In this document: positions 1-9,703 of the stretch, in pieces
Position numbering within the stretch: the first letter of the stretch is position 1
Layout of the letters: the number at the start of each line of letters is the position of its first letter
Source: Salmonella enterica subsp. diarizonae
Lineage (GTDB): Bacteria > Pseudomonadota > Gammaproteobacteria > Enterobacterales > Enterobacteriaceae
Reading direction: 5' to 3'
Assembly: GCF_008692785.1 (NCBI RefSeq)
Contig: NZ_VXJV01000002.1
Span: 1-64,000 of the forward strand
Length of the DNA: 64,000 bases
The notes under the pieces: model-generated
Database searches by the model: none
Seen by the model: the letters and a program-made list of their open reading frames with translations, nothing else
What the model was told of the DNA's origin: nothing
Translations under genes and position numbers: made by a program

Positions 1-247
<247 letters not shown>

Positions 248-288
248 GTACGGTGCCGGCGAGGGCTGTGCCCCAGCCGGAAAATCAC

Positions 289-1062
289 ATGCCTGATTAT
301 TACAAACATATTTTTTTAGTGCCTTTAAAAGAAGTGAATTATGATTTATTGAATAAAATAAAAGAGTTGTCGCGCTATAAAACACAGCAATTTGGTTTTT
401 TAGTCAGTATACAGGACGTGGATAGTTATAAGCAATGCCTGGCATTCTTTCACTCAAATCACAATATTTATGTTATTAATCCTGAGCAAAGCTATAACAG
501 AACTCATCACTGGGGCTATATTATCCAATATGCCAAAGGAAATATAAAATTCGATACTTTTTCATACTATTTTTTTGGTGATGAAATTAATCTTGATAAA
601 TTTCCAAATATAACATGTCGGAATGATATATATATTAACGATTATTACATCGATAACTGGGGAAACGTTAAAGAGAATGCTTCCGCGAAGCAGTTGGCTA
701 GTAAATCATTTACATATGTGCTAAAGAAAAACTTTCTTTTTGGTAAGCCCATGCTGGCTCCATTGCAAAAAATTATCTTTAGCCGGACAATGGCAGGTTC
801 TATCTTTTTTGATAGCCAGCATTCTTATGTCAGTGATCAGTTGATGATCTATCATTTAATTAACGATGGGGCAAAAGCAAAGTTTATTAAGCAGCCTTTT
901 TATAAGCTTAATAAAAAGGCTAGAGCATTTTCAAATTGTATAAGCCTTATAGATATGCTTAAGCAGCAAATTTACCTCTATATTAAATTACGCTGCTTCG
1001 CTGGGGTCCCCATGATTATGCTACGCACAATAGCAAAGCATATTTTTTACAGAACTAATTAA
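289..1062 (+). CDS. putative glycosyltransferase-like protein of a polysaccharide cluster
   Basis: About 257 residues from the ATG at 289. An in-frame GTG at 253 lies in an unusually GC-rich junction (253-285) and is less likely as a start. I see no strong DxD motif. The centre has a pattern common in bacterial surface-glycan transferases (APLQK...F.RTMAGSIFFD...VSDQLMIYHLI), and the C-terminus is basic and hydrophobic, as in membrane-associated transferases. It directly follows a truncated glf, so its own 5' end may have been lost in the same rearrangement. The family assignment is inferred mainly from context. Confidence 0.45.
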   Translation: MPDYYKHIFLVPLKEVNYDLLNKIKELSRYKTQQFGFLVSIQDVDSYKQCLAFFHSNHNIYVINPEQSYNRTHHWGYIIQYAKGNIKFDTFSYYFFGDEINLDKFPNITCRNDIYINDYYIDNWGNVKENASAKQLASKSFTYVLKKNFLFGKPMLAPLQKIIFSRTMAGSIFFDSQHSYVSDQLMIYHLINDGAKAKFIKQPFYKLNKKARAFSNCISLIDMLKQQIYLYIKLRCFAGVPMIMLRTIAKHIFYRTN

Positions 1063-1074
1063 GAACTATCAGCT

Positions 1075-1449
1075 ATGAAAAAAATTATTATTGATATTGA
1101 CATGACCTTAACTAAGGGAAAAGGACCTGGAGGTTATGAAGATGCGTTGGTAAATAAAGACCTTGTTGTTAAATTAAAAGAATATAAAGAACAAGGTTTC
1201 ATGATTGTATTGAATACTAGCCGTAATATGAATTCCTATAATAATAATATCGGGTTGATTAATAAAAACACCCTGCCAATACTTATTAAGTGGCTTGAAG
1301 TGAATAGCATTCCTTACGACGAAATTTATGTGGGTAAACCTTGGTGTGGTCATGAAGGCTTCTATGTGGATGATAAAGCAATCCGTCCCAGTGAATTTAT
1401 TAATTATTCCTATGATGAGATTGTTGAGATTTTAAGGAAAGAAAAATGA
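1075..1449 (+). CDS. HAD-superfamily capsule-type phosphatase
   Basis: A 124-residue cytoplasmic HAD phosphatase. Motif I is DIDMTLT (DxDxT) at residues 7-13, motif II is LNTSR near residue 45, and motif IV is VDD near residue 102. The size matches the short capsule biosynthesis phosphatases of polysaccharide loci, which dephosphorylate a sugar- or polyol-phosphate intermediate. The stop overlaps the start of the next gene by four bases, so the two are translationally coupled. The substrate is unknown and is presumably shared with the two nucleotidyltransferases that follow. Confidence 0.75.
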   Translation: MKKIIIDIDMTLTKGKGPGGYEDALVNKDLVVKLKEYKEQGFMIVLNTSRNMNSYNNNIGLINKNTLPILIKWLEVNSIPYDEIYVGKPWCGHEGFYVDDKAIRPSEFINYSYDEIVEILRKEK

Positions 1450-2990
1450 TTATAATTTTGTCTGCACAGTATGTCGACCAAGATTTACGTGCTGAATTTG
1501 GTGAAATTCCGCCTACTTTTCTGCCTGTTGGGAATAAGCGGTTATACAGTTATCAAATTAAAAATATCCGTAATGAAAATCCTGATGAAAAAATCTGCAT
1601 GACGCTACCCAAAAACTTCCCAATTGGCTCTTGGGATAAACAGGCGCTGACGGAAGCTAATATCAATATTATTCAGATTGATGAAAATTTTTCTCTTGGT
1701 CAGTCCATTGCGTTTTGCCTGGCATCAGCCTGTACGGCGGAAGACGATGATGGCGTTATTATTTATTACGGAGATACATTATTAAGAAACCCAGTAAATT
1801 TGCAGAATATGGGTAAAAATGTGATCTATACTGCTCGCTCAGATTTTAACTATGTCTGGATGAAGATAAACGATGGTTTCGAAAGCAGCGATGCCGTTTT
1901 CTGTGGTGTGCTCAGCATCGGCAACCCGCAGTTATTGATTCGTAGCCTCATCAGTACCAATTTTGACTTTACGAAAAGCCTTTTTAAGTACAATGAAACA
2001 AACCAGTTTGTACAAGAGCACAGGAGCGATTGGCTGGATTTTGGTCACTTGAACACCTTCTATGACTCTAAAACAATAGTGACCACTGAGCGGGCATTTA
2101 ACGAACTTATAATTAACAAATATTTTGTAAAGAAACGCTCACAGAAAAAAAAGAAATTACATGCGGAAGCGAACTGGTTCAGTAACGTGCCGGAAGAGAT
2201 GGCATATTATGCAGCAATGTTGATTAGTCATGGTGAAGAAGATAACGGCTATTGTTACAAGCTGGAGTATCTTTATAGCCCAACACTGACTGAGTTATTT
2301 GTTTATGGCAATCATCCGCAGGCTATCTGGGGACAAATAATTAATTCGTGCTTCCATTTTATTGAGCGCAGCTATGAAATTCGTAACCCAGGACCTTCAG
2401 TAGATTTTTATAAATCTCTTATCAGTAAAAATGAAACTCGCCTGGATGAGTTTATTGCGGCTAATCCCCGTTTTGGCAACGTTGTTAAGGATGCCGAAGG
2501 GAACCATTTTATGCTGAAAGAGATTTTGGCAGAAATTCATAAAGCCATCAATCCTGAATCCCGTTCATCCTTTGTCCATGGGGATTTCTGCTTCAGTAAT
2601 ATTCTTTATGACTTCAAGAAAAATGATATCAAAGTCATTGACCCGCGCGGTATCGACTTTGACGGCAATTTAAGCATTTATGGCGATATTCGCTACGATC
2701 TGGCTAAAATTCTGCATTCCGCGATTGGTAAATATGACTATATTGTTTCTGATCGCTTCCATATACAGGACGACGGTGAAACGTTGATTCTGGAGCTTCC
2801 GGAAAGTAGCATAGATTTAACTAAGCTAATTAAGAAACAATTTGAAACGTCCAGTTTTTCTTATACGGAAATTTTGGCTTTAACCGCAACGCTATTTTTA
2901 TCTATGCTGCCTTTGCATTATGACCACCCAAATAGACAACAGGCATTTGTTGCAACAGCGATTAATTTATACAAGGAATTAACTAAGTGA
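1446..2990 (+). CDS. bifunctional nucleotidyltransferase-like / APH-like kinase fusion
   Basis: 514 residues in two parts. Residues 1 to about 210 look like a sugar nucleotidyltransferase fold (FLPVGNKRLYSYQI in place of the usual PVxxKPLxxYxI), although the canonical GxGxR loop is not clear. Residues of about 250-514 are an aminoglycoside/choline phosphotransferase-like kinase with the Brenner motif HGDFCFSN and a following VIDPRG metal-site motif. It overlaps both neighbours by four bases, so the HAD gene, this fusion and the next nucleotidyltransferase form one coupled unit. That unit probably makes an NDP-activated small polyol or sugar. The exact substrate cannot be read from the sequence. 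Confidence 0.65.
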   Translation: MIIILSAQYVDQDLRAEFGEIPPTFLPVGNKRLYSYQIKNIRNENPDEKICMTLPKNFPIGSWDKQALTEANINIIQIDENFSLGQSIAFCLASACTAEDDDGVIIYYGDTLLRNPVNLQNMGKNVIYTARSDFNYVWMKINDGFESSDAVFCGVLSIGNPQLLIRSLISTNFDFTKSLFKYNETNQFVQEHRSDWLDFGHLNTFYDSKTIVTTERAFNELIINKYFVKKRSQKKKKLHAEANWFSNVPEEMAYYAAMLISHGEEDNGYCYKLEYLYSPTLTELFVYGNHPQAIWGQIINSCFHFIERSYEIRNPGPSVDFYKSLISKNETRLDEFIAANPRFGNVVKDAEGNHFMLKEILAEIHKAINPESRSSFVHGDFCFSNILYDFKKNDIKVIDPRGIDFDGNLSIYGDIRYDLAKILHSAIGKYDYIVSDRFHIQDDGETLILELPESSIDLTKLIKKQFETSSFSYTEILALTATLFLSMLPLHYDHPNRQQAFVATAINLYKELTK

Positions 2991-3691
2991 TTATTATCCC
3001 AATGGCTGGGCTCAGCAGCCGTTTTTTTAAAGCAGGGTACACTAAACCCAAATATGAATTAAAAGCACACGATAAAACCTTATTTGAGTGGGCAGTCAAA
3101 ACTTTTGAACAGTACTATCAGTCAGAAAAATTTATTTTTATCTGCCGTGATGTGTACGATACACCACTGTTTGTTAAAGCTGAACTGCAACATATGGGAA
3201 TTAAAGACTACGAAGTCGTTGTTCTGACTGCTGAAACCCGCGGTCAGGCAGAAACGGTTTTCCTGGCCTTGGATAAGGTGCCTAATAATGAACCTATCGT
3301 TATCTTTAATATAGATACCCATAAGAAACATTTTGAGTTTGCAACTGAAGAGAATGATGCTTACCTGGAAGTGTTTAAAGGGGAAGGAGAGCACTGGTCT
3401 TTTGCGCTGCCTAAAAGTAATACCACTTTGGTAGAGCGTACAACTGAAAAAGAGCGAATATCTGATCTATGCTCAAATGGTATGTACGGGTTTAAAGATA
3501 AAGAAATATTTATTAACGCTTACATTGAGCTGATTCGGAGTGATCCACGTGAACTTTATATTGCACCTATGTTTAATTTTATGATCGCTAAAGGAATGCG
3601 TGTACGGTATAAGTTAGTTAAGCACGATGATCATATCTTTATGGGGACACCAACCGAATATATTGATTTTTTAGGTGCAACGAATGTTTAA
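2987..3691 (+). CDS. nucleotidyltransferase (NTP_transferase family)
   Basis: 234 residues beginning MIIIPMAGLSSRF, the nucleotide-binding signature of sugar-1-phosphate nucleotidyltransferases, followed by GYTKPKYEL with the conserved KPK lysine. A central IVIFNIDTH supplies the metal-binding Asp-x-Asp equivalent. It probably activates a sugar or polyol phosphate with CTP, UTP or dTTP. The start overlaps the preceding gene by four bases, and the stop overlaps the exporter permease start, so production of the precursor is coupled to export. Confidence 0.7.
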   Translation: MIIIPMAGLSSRFFKAGYTKPKYELKAHDKTLFEWAVKTFEQYYQSEKFIFICRDVYDTPLFVKAELQHMGIKDYEVVVLTAETRGQAETVFLALDKVPNNEPIVIFNIDTHKKHFEFATEENDAYLEVFKGEGEHWSFALPKSNTTLVERTTEKERISDLCSNGMYGFKDKEIFINAYIELIRSDPRELYIAPMFNFMIAKGMRVRYKLVKHDDHIFMGTPTEYIDFLGATNV

Positions 3692-4484
3692 ATTGGCTCT
3701 ATTAGATATTTATGGGGGACTGAAAAAAATTCAGTTCTGGAATTATATGGCCTGGCAAGAGATTATTATTCGTTATCGTCGCAGTGTGCTTGGACCATTT
3801 TGGATAACAGCTAGTACGGCCATCTATGTAGTATCTATTTCAATAGTATTTTCGACATTGTTCAGCCAGGATATAAAACATTACCTTCTATATCTGTCAC
3901 TAGGTTTTTTAATATGGAACTATATAAATCAGACCGTAATTGAATCAGCGGATTCTTTCATCGCTTGTGCAAGCTTTATAAAGCAAATAAGAATAGAAAG
4001 AAGTGTTTTTATCTACCAATCGATTATAAGAAATGTATATTTTTTCTTACATAACGCGTTGATTCTTGTTGTTTGTCTGATTTTTTCTGATAGCACTTGT
4101 ACTTTTTATGCTATTAGTAAGGCTTTATTTGGTTTCAGTATTTTAACTATAAATCTGTTCTTCTTATCACTGACATTGGCATGTCTCTGTACTCGCTTCA
4201 TGGATTTACGCCAGATAGTCATGTCTGTATTACAAATAGGTTTTCTGGTTACGCCAATTATGTGGATTCCAACGGAATCGATGCATTCAAAAGCATTTTT
4301 ACTTGAGTGGAATCCGCTTTTCCATTTCATTGATTTCATCCGTTCTCCTCTGCTGCCCGTAGATTTTCCAACTGCTTTTATGCATCCTAGTATTGTCTAT
4401 ATAACAGTTTTTTCAATTATCAATATATGTGCTGGATTTTTAATCTTCGCTAAATCTAGAAAAAATATTTCGTACTGGGTGTAA
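3684..4484 (+). CDS. Wzm-type ABC-2 polysaccharide export permease
   Basis: 266 residues starting at the ATG at 3684, inside the end of the previous gene. An in-frame GTG at 3675 is the alternative start. The N-terminal WNYMAWQEIIIRYRRSVLGPFW is the amphipathic gate-helix signature of Wzm/KpsM/TagG permeases. About six hydrophobic segments follow. With the adjacent ATPase it forms the inner-membrane exporter that moves a completed glycan chain to the periplasm. This means an ABC-dependent, not Wzx/Wzy, polysaccharide, which is uncommon in Salmonella. Confidence 0.85.
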   Translation: MFKLALLDIYGGLKKIQFWNYMAWQEIIIRYRRSVLGPFWITASTAIYVVSISIVFSTLFSQDIKHYLLYLSLGFLIWNYINQTVIESADSFIACASFIKQIRIERSVFIYQSIIRNVYFFLHNALILVVCLIFSDSTCTFYAISKALFGFSILTINLFFLSLTLACLCTRFMDLRQIVMSVLQIGFLVTPIMWIPTESMHSKAFLLEWNPLFHFIDFIRSPLLPVDFPTAFMHPSIVYITVFSIINICAGFLIFAKSRKNISYWV

Positions 4485-4486
4485 TA

Positions 4487-5242
4487 ATGACTGCTTATCT
4501 GAATCTCAAAAATGTTTCAGTGAGTTATCCCATCTTTGATGTAAAATCACGCTCACTGAAAGCTAACTTTGTTCGTTTGACAACGGGTGGGAAAATTTCT
4601 TCAAATGCTAAGTCTATCAGCGTTAATGCACTGAAGGACATAAATATCGAGTTGAAGCACGGAGATCGTCTGGCTTTAATTGGGCATAATGGAGCTGGAA
4701 AGTCTACTTTGTTAAAGACTATGGCAGGGATTTATGAGCCCACATCAGGAAAAGCTAGCAGCCAAGGCAGTATTGCTAGTTTGCTTGATATGAATTTAGG
4801 AATGAATCCCGAGTCTTCAGGGAGAGAGAATATCTACTCCCGAGGAATGTTATTAGGGCTTCCCAAAAAATATATTAATACTATTAGCGAAGAAATAATA
4901 GATTTTACAGAGTTAGCAGATTTTATAGATCTTCCAGTCAGAACTTACTCATCAGGTATGACCGTGCGGCTAGCTTTCGCAATTTCAACAGCAGTCAAAC
5001 CAGATATCCTTCTATTAGATGAGGTAATTGGTGCTGGGGACGCTAATTTTATGGATAAAGCCAGAAAAAGAATACAAGAGTTAATTGAGTCAGTTGGCAT
5101 ATTGGTATTGTCATCTCATTCAGAAAATGATGTGAGATCTTTTTGTAACAAGGGTGTTGTTTTGAATGCAGGTGAGATTGCCTTTGTGGGGGCAGTGGAT
5201 GATGCTTACACCTTTTATGTGAACTCAAGAAAATTTGGATGA
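4487..5242 (+). CDS. Wzt/KpsT-type ABC exporter ATPase
   Basis: 251 residues. Walker A is GHNGAGKST, the signature motif is YSSGMTVRLAFA, and Walker B is PDILLLDEVIGAGD, typical of the Wzt/TagH branch. It begins two bases after the permease stop. It lacks the C-terminal carbohydrate-binding extension of long Wzt proteins, so export probably does not depend on recognition of a capped chain terminus. It pairs with the permease just upstream. Confidence 0.88.
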   Translation: MTAYLNLKNVSVSYPIFDVKSRSLKANFVRLTTGGKISSNAKSISVNALKDINIELKHGDRLALIGHNGAGKSTLLKTMAGIYEPTSGKASSQGSIASLLDMNLGMNPESSGRENIYSRGMLLGLPKKYINTISEEIIDFTELADFIDLPVRTYSSGMTVRLAFAISTAVKPDILLLDEVIGAGDANFMDKARKRIQELIESVGILVLSSHSENDVRSFCNKGVVLNAGEIAFVGAVDDAYTFYVNSRKFG

Positions 5243-6096
5243 TAGAGGTTAGCGTGGATTTCGCTATCGCTGATAAGACTGTAGCGAAAGTTGCAGTCTT
5301 GCTTTCGGTTTATCAGAATGATAAAGAGTTGCCATTGTACCTGTCTATTAAAAGTATTCTTAATCAGTCTTATCGTGAGTTAGCGATGTTGATACTTATA
5401 GATGGATTTGTTAGCACCAACATCTCAAATTTGATAAATTTACTAGGGAAATCAGATCGTAGAATTATTATCTTAAAAAGAGAAAAAAATGAAGGGCTGG
5501 CTTCGGCAATGAACACTCTAATAGATTTTGCATTAGTAACATACCCTAATCTTGAATACATTGCCAGGATGGACTCTGACGATGTATCGAAGCTGAATAG
5601 AATTGAATTGCAAAAATATTTTTTGGATTCTAATAAAAATATTGATGTTTTAGGTGGCGGGTGTAGAGAATTTGGTATTTATAATAAAATAATATATAAA
5701 TATGAATGTGATCATGATATTAAAAAAAATATAATCAGGATGACTCCATTTATTCACCCAACTGTTATGTTTAATATTTCAATTTTTAAAAAAGGATTAA
5801 GGTATCCTGTAAATACAGTTCTATCAGAGGATTTATCTTTTTGGCTTTTATTATGCCTACAAGGATATCGATTCCATAATCTTAAAATGGTGCTGCTTGA
5901 TTATAGAATCACAGAGTCAACATTAAAGCGCCGAGTAGGATTGACAAAAGCATGCTCTGAGTTTTATGAAAGAGTCCGTTTTATTTTAATCAGACGTGAA
6001 CGATTCCTCAAGAATGTACTCTATATCTTAGGGCATTTCATCATAAGACTTATGCCCGTACTTATAGTAAAAAAATTATACTCTATACTCCGGTAA
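5239..6096 (+). CDS. family 2 glycosyltransferase
   Basis: 285 residues with a GT-A fold: VAVLLSVYQND near the N-terminus, LILIDGF, NEGLASAMN, and ARMDSDD as the DxD metal and nucleotide-sugar motif. SEDLSFWLLL resembles the catalytic-base region (ED) of GT2 enzymes. The C-terminus is basic and hydrophobic, which suggests membrane attachment. It overlaps the ATPase stop by four bases. It probably adds one sugar of the exported glycan on the cytoplasmic face. Donor and linkage are unknown. Confidence 0.82.
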   Translation: MIEVSVDFAIADKTVAKVAVLLSVYQNDKELPLYLSIKSILNQSYRELAMLILIDGFVSTNISNLINLLGKSDRRIIILKREKNEGLASAMNTLIDFALVTYPNLEYIARMDSDDVSKLNRIELQKYFLDSNKNIDVLGGGCREFGIYNKIIYKYECDHDIKKNIIRMTPFIHPTVMFNISIFKKGLRYPVNTVLSEDLSFWLLLCLQGYRFHNLKMVLLDYRITESTLKRRVGLTKACSEFYERVRFILIRRERFLKNVLYILGHFIIRLMPVLIVKKLYSILR

Positions 6097-6128
6097 TATA
6101 TTTTTTACGCTTATTGACCAGATGGATC

Positions 6129-7157
6129 TCAACGTAAAATTCGCTTTAAAAACTTCCGTATACTGACTGGTAAATGACGTATAACTATATGTATTAAATA
6201 TGAATTAAGAATTGCATTTAAGTGCTTATATATTTTTTTATTCAACCCCATGGCTTTATAATTACTTAGAATGTGCTCGCTTAATTTGTATTTTTCTTTC
6301 AAAAACATCAATGAGTCATAAGTCGAATAGCACTGATTATTGACATAATTCATTGCTGAATTGAATTTAGATGCGCGAAGTGAAATATCTTTTGGATGGG
6401 CGATAATAAAAAAATCAGGAAAGATATATTCAAAATCTTTGATGATTTTATGCGATATATCATTGTGGTATTTAATTGGAAAGGGCGTATTAACACCAAA
6501 AATATAATTCATTGTAAGCCACTGTTCTACTGCATACCTGGAACGAAAAATATTTTCGTTACGATTGCTGTGAGAAGCATATATGTGAGTTTCATACCAT
6601 ACAGAATAATCGAAAGGATATTCTGGCGCTGAATAGTACCGAATTAGGTCTTCTTTAAACCCGAACTGAAGCATATCACTTATATGATAAGGCATCCGCT
6701 CACTAAATCTTGGGTTTATTGAGAAAATGCTGGATGTAATTATTCGACCTTTTGTTTTTTTATTATCGTTAGGAATATCTTTTATTAAATTCCATAGTGA
6801 TATGATATGATTCTGCATCAAAATCTGATCGGTTCTTATTTTTAATACAAGATCATGGCTTGCTTCAAGTATTCCGTGGAGAGATGTCTTTATTTGCTTG
6901 TTTATGTTATTGCAAACAATAGGTTGACCTCTATCAGACACTGATTCAAATTTTAGGCTTGGTAATTCCCCAGAATTTTCAACAGTAACAATTTTATCAA
7001 AAACGCCTAATCGGTTAGCATGTGTTAATAGTAAATGGTCATTTGAGCTAAGAATAATCTCTGATTCGGGGAAATGAGTTCGAAGTAACTTGATAGAGTA
7101 ATAAATATCAAATTCTCTATATGCTGGCCCAGCGATAACTATACTGATTTTATTCAT
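6129..7157 (-). CDS. WavE-family lipopolysaccharide synthesis protein
   Basis: 342 residues from the ATG at 7157, preceded by GGAG six bases upstream; longer starts to 7214 lack a good ribosome site. The protein opens with ISIVIAGPAYREFD and carries VLKIRTDQIL, both typical of the WavE family of LPS and capsule core transferases. It is the only gene of the cluster on the minus strand and is convergent with the GT2 gene, so it must be transcribed separately. The function is presumed glycosyl transfer. Confidence 0.65.
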   Translation of the reverse strand: MNKISIVIAGPAYREFDIYYSIKLLRTHFPESEIILSSNDHLLLTHANRLGVFDKIVTVENSGELPSLKFESVSDRGQPIVCNNINKQIKTSLHGILEASHDLVLKIRTDQILMQNHIISLWNLIKDIPNDNKKTKGRIITSSIFSINPRFSERMPYHISDMLQFGFKEDLIRYYSAPEYPFDYSVWYETHIYASHSNRNENIFRSRYAVEQWLTMNYIFGVNTPFPIKYHNDISHKIIKDFEYIFPDFFIIAHPKDISLRASKFNSAMNYVNNQCYSTYDSLMFLKEKYKLSEHILSNYKAMGLNKKIYKHLNAILNSYLIHIVIRHLPVSIRKFLKRILR

Positions 7158-7300
7158 GCTATACTCCATGGGTAATTTGTAAAACAATATAAGTGAACAT
7201 TGTGGAATAATCAAGTTATAGTCTGAATCGCTGAGGTTAAAATAAAAATATCTTTGCGTGCGGCATTTTTATAATACTTGGAATAGGGTGGGATTAGTTA

Positions 7301-8272
7301 ATGGATCCGATAAAGAAAAAAACAGCAGTTATATTATATGGTTACATGAGGACATTTAAGGATACTGCGCCACATTTAATTAAGAATATACTTATGGTTA
7401 ATAATGCTGATTTGTTTATTTTTTGCTATGAAAATGAAGGCACATCGAATATCATTAATATGGAAAATGTAAACAATGAAAAAAATAAAAATGCTGTAAA
7501 ATGGGATTCAGAAGGTGGTTTAATAACAGAAACTTTGTTAAGAAGTATTTACGAGGATTTCCTTGTTGAGTTTAGCATCAATAAGTATAACCGTAATTTC
7601 TTTATGGAAGAGTCAAAAAATATATTTAGCCCGGTTCTACCTATTGAAAGATTTTATTCACTTTACTGGAACATGAGTAATTCAGTAAAAATGCTTAATC
7701 GCTATTGTGAAAAAAACAATATCGAATACGAATCAGTTTTAATTACTCGTCCCGATCTAATTTTTTACGATATAGTCGATCTCTCTGTATGTGATAGAAA
7801 AAAAATATCAGTTCCGACTCATGGCGGAAACTTTTTGTTTGGGGAAAAGCCTAAACCATACTTTGCTTGCTATTATAAGAATGTTGAGCGAGGTGAGTTG
7901 ATACCATGGAATACAGTGGTCTTTTCTGATCAATTTATATACTCAAGCTTTGATAATATTATTAAATTATTAACTCTGTATGAGAATTTATCATTCTATA
8001 ATAAAATTGGTGTGCCAGTATGTCACCCGGAAACAGTACTATATTATCATCTATCTCTTTCTAATAAAATTCCCGTAAATACAATAGATATTGTATATGA
8101 AATTTTACGTTCTACTACTGTAAAAGTAAGTAATGAATTACTCTTGGCATTCCCACCTCAGAAGGGCAGCCTTGATATACATAGCAATACTAAGCAAGTA
8201 AATCTGCCTGTTAGGTCTCTTTTTATCCGTTATTTGAAGCGCGTTGCTAAAACTATTTTAAATCAAAACTAA
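7301..8272 (+). CDS. glycosyltransferase-like protein of unknown family
   Basis: 323 residues. The N-terminus (TAVILYGYMRTFKDTAPHLI) and VLITRPDLIFYD resemble polysaccharide-locus transferases that handle short R-x-D motifs. No canonical DxD is obvious. The coding sequence is very AT-rich, like its neighbours. It is divergent from the WavE-type gene and precedes 8292 by 19 bases, so it is probably co-transcribed with that gene. The role in glycan assembly is inferred from position. Confidence 0.5.
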   Translation: MDPIKKKTAVILYGYMRTFKDTAPHLIKNILMVNNADLFIFCYENEGTSNIINMENVNNEKNKNAVKWDSEGGLITETLLRSIYEDFLVEFSINKYNRNFFMEESKNIFSPVLPIERFYSLYWNMSNSVKMLNRYCEKNNIEYESVLITRPDLIFYDIVDLSVCDRKKISVPTHGGNFLFGEKPKPYFACYYKNVERGELIPWNTVVFSDQFIYSSFDNIIKLLTLYENLSFYNKIGVPVCHPETVLYYHLSLSNKIPVNTIDIVYEILRSTTVKVSNELLLAFPPQKGSLDIHSNTKQVNLPVRSLFIRYLKRVAKTILNQN

Positions 8273-8291
8273 AGGGAGTAAAAGGTTCCAC

Positions 8292-9410
8292 ATGTATGCT
8301 TTGATTACACCAACATTTGACGGACATCTTTTTTTTATTGAAAAGTATTTGAGAAGTCTCGATGTATATCTTTTAGATAAAGAGATAAATATATATTTCA
8401 CGACAGAAGAAAAAAACGTAGATCAGTTATATGATATAACATCAAAGTATAGTAATCTCAATATTACAATATTTTCATTTGATACATTACTAAAAAAGAA
8501 TGGAATTGATTTAACATCGATCGAGTTATTAAATGATTATGGTAAATTTTCTTATCAGACTTTGAAAAAACTTCTTACTGTTGCACATATACCAGAACAG
8601 TATTCTATAGTTATAGACTCAGAAAGTATGATGATTAGGCCGGGAAGAGTTTCTGACATTATTGAGACTTTTATTGCAAATCCTTTTCTGGCATATTCAC
8701 GTTTATCTGAGCGTAAAGTTACATCTCCTTTTCTGACTGGAGTTGTAGAAAATACAGCACGATTGCTTGATACTGAACCTAATGAGTATTTTTTAGAACA
8801 CTTTGTATGGGTTTATGACAAAAGTATCCTGAATGATATGTTTCATTCATTTGACGGGATCTTTTCATTGGTAAAAAAAGCGAAATTGAATTGTGGAGAA
8901 AATCTATTTGAAATACAGACATATCTTGCTTTTATTTTCTTGAATAATGAAAAGTATGGTTATGATATTATCAATGTTTTGGATGCTGTGAAAAACATAG
9001 ACGAAGGGTATCTTGATAAATACTATAAAACATTTAAAGGGAATTTTGGTGTTTTGGAAATGGCTGGCGCAATTGTAACTCGTGATAATTATCAGAGAAT
9101 TGCAGAATTATTCGATAAGCTTCATATTACGATGATGCGCTCTGAATATCATGGACGCATGAAGTATCACAATAAATTAATTGAATTGATTCAGCCAGTT
9201 TTTCTTTGTTCCTCGCAAGAACACTCTTTCGGAATAAATGCAACGATTAAAAATCGCTTACTGGATGCGACTGATACCAGATGGGAGGTACATATTATAA
9301 ATCATCATCTCGATGTTTTGAAAATTAAACATATAGTGTCTTTAGCTTATCGCCTATGCCGAGTGATTGTTAAGATACCTGTTAATTTCATCCTAAATAA
9401 ATTCAGATAA
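8292..9410 (+). CDS. polysaccharide-locus hypothetical (DUF6492-like glycosyltransferase candidate)
   Basis: 372 residues starting MYALITPTFDGH, with YSIVIDSESMMIRPG as a candidate nucleotide-sugar site and basic, hydrophobic C-terminal residues. The layout resembles the family often annotated DUF6492, which I believe adopts a GT-A-like fold; that recognition is tentative. A GGGAG ribosome site lies in the short gap after the previous gene. It likely contributes a sugar transfer to the exported glycan. Confidence 0.45.
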   Translation: MYALITPTFDGHLFFIEKYLRSLDVYLLDKEINIYFTTEEKNVDQLYDITSKYSNLNITIFSFDTLLKKNGIDLTSIELLNDYGKFSYQTLKKLLTVAHIPEQYSIVIDSESMMIRPGRVSDIIETFIANPFLAYSRLSERKVTSPFLTGVVENTARLLDTEPNEYFLEHFVWVYDKSILNDMFHSFDGIFSLVKKAKLNCGENLFEIQTYLAFIFLNNEKYGYDIINVLDAVKNIDEGYLDKYYKTFKGNFGVLEMAGAIVTRDNYQRIAELFDKLHITMMRSEYHGRMKYHNKLIELIQPVFLCSSQEHSFGINATIKNRLLDATDTRWEVHIINHHLDVLKIKHIVSLAYRLCRVIVKIPVNFILNKFR

Positions 9411-9703
9411 TAATGTATTTAATAATTATACTGGGTTTCTTTTTGTTGATAATTTTACCGCCTTCAATGAATACAGTTTGTGCACCAGTCTTCTGCATCT
9501 GAGGGGCCGGGAATTGCTCCAGCGCCAGCCATTATCGCTGAGTATAAAAACTATTATTTGTAACTTCGGTATCAAGGAGAAATACTGAAATTGCGAATGC
9601 TAATATCTTATATGCTATGCATAAATCATCTGGGCCAAAATCCTATTAGAATAGGATTTTAATGCTGTCGCTATTACTTTTATGGGGAATTATTTTATTA
9701 ATT
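9411..9703 (+). other. intergenic segment with a GC-rich foreign patch and a palindrome
   Basis: No gene is supported here. A GC-rich patch at about 9490-9535 stands out from the AT-rich surroundings. Read on the minus strand it gives an open stretch (LALEQFPAPQMQK) without a start, possibly the remnant of an unidentified gene. A perfect inverted repeat at 9637-9660 (AAAATCCTAT, loop TAGA, ATAGGATTTT) sits just before the acyltransferase and could act as a terminator on either strand. Confidence 0.4.
9637..9660. terminator. palindromic hairpin, likely bidirectional terminator
   Basis: Ten-base perfect arms AAAATCCTAT and ATAGGATTTT flank a four-base loop and leave a T-run on each strand. It separates the 7301-9410 transcription unit from the acyltransferase gene. 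Confidence 0.5.

Noticed and set aside
3122-3394. Minus-strand frame within the nucleotidyltransferase gene
   Set aside because: It lies wholly inside a well-supported gene and shows no coding evidence.
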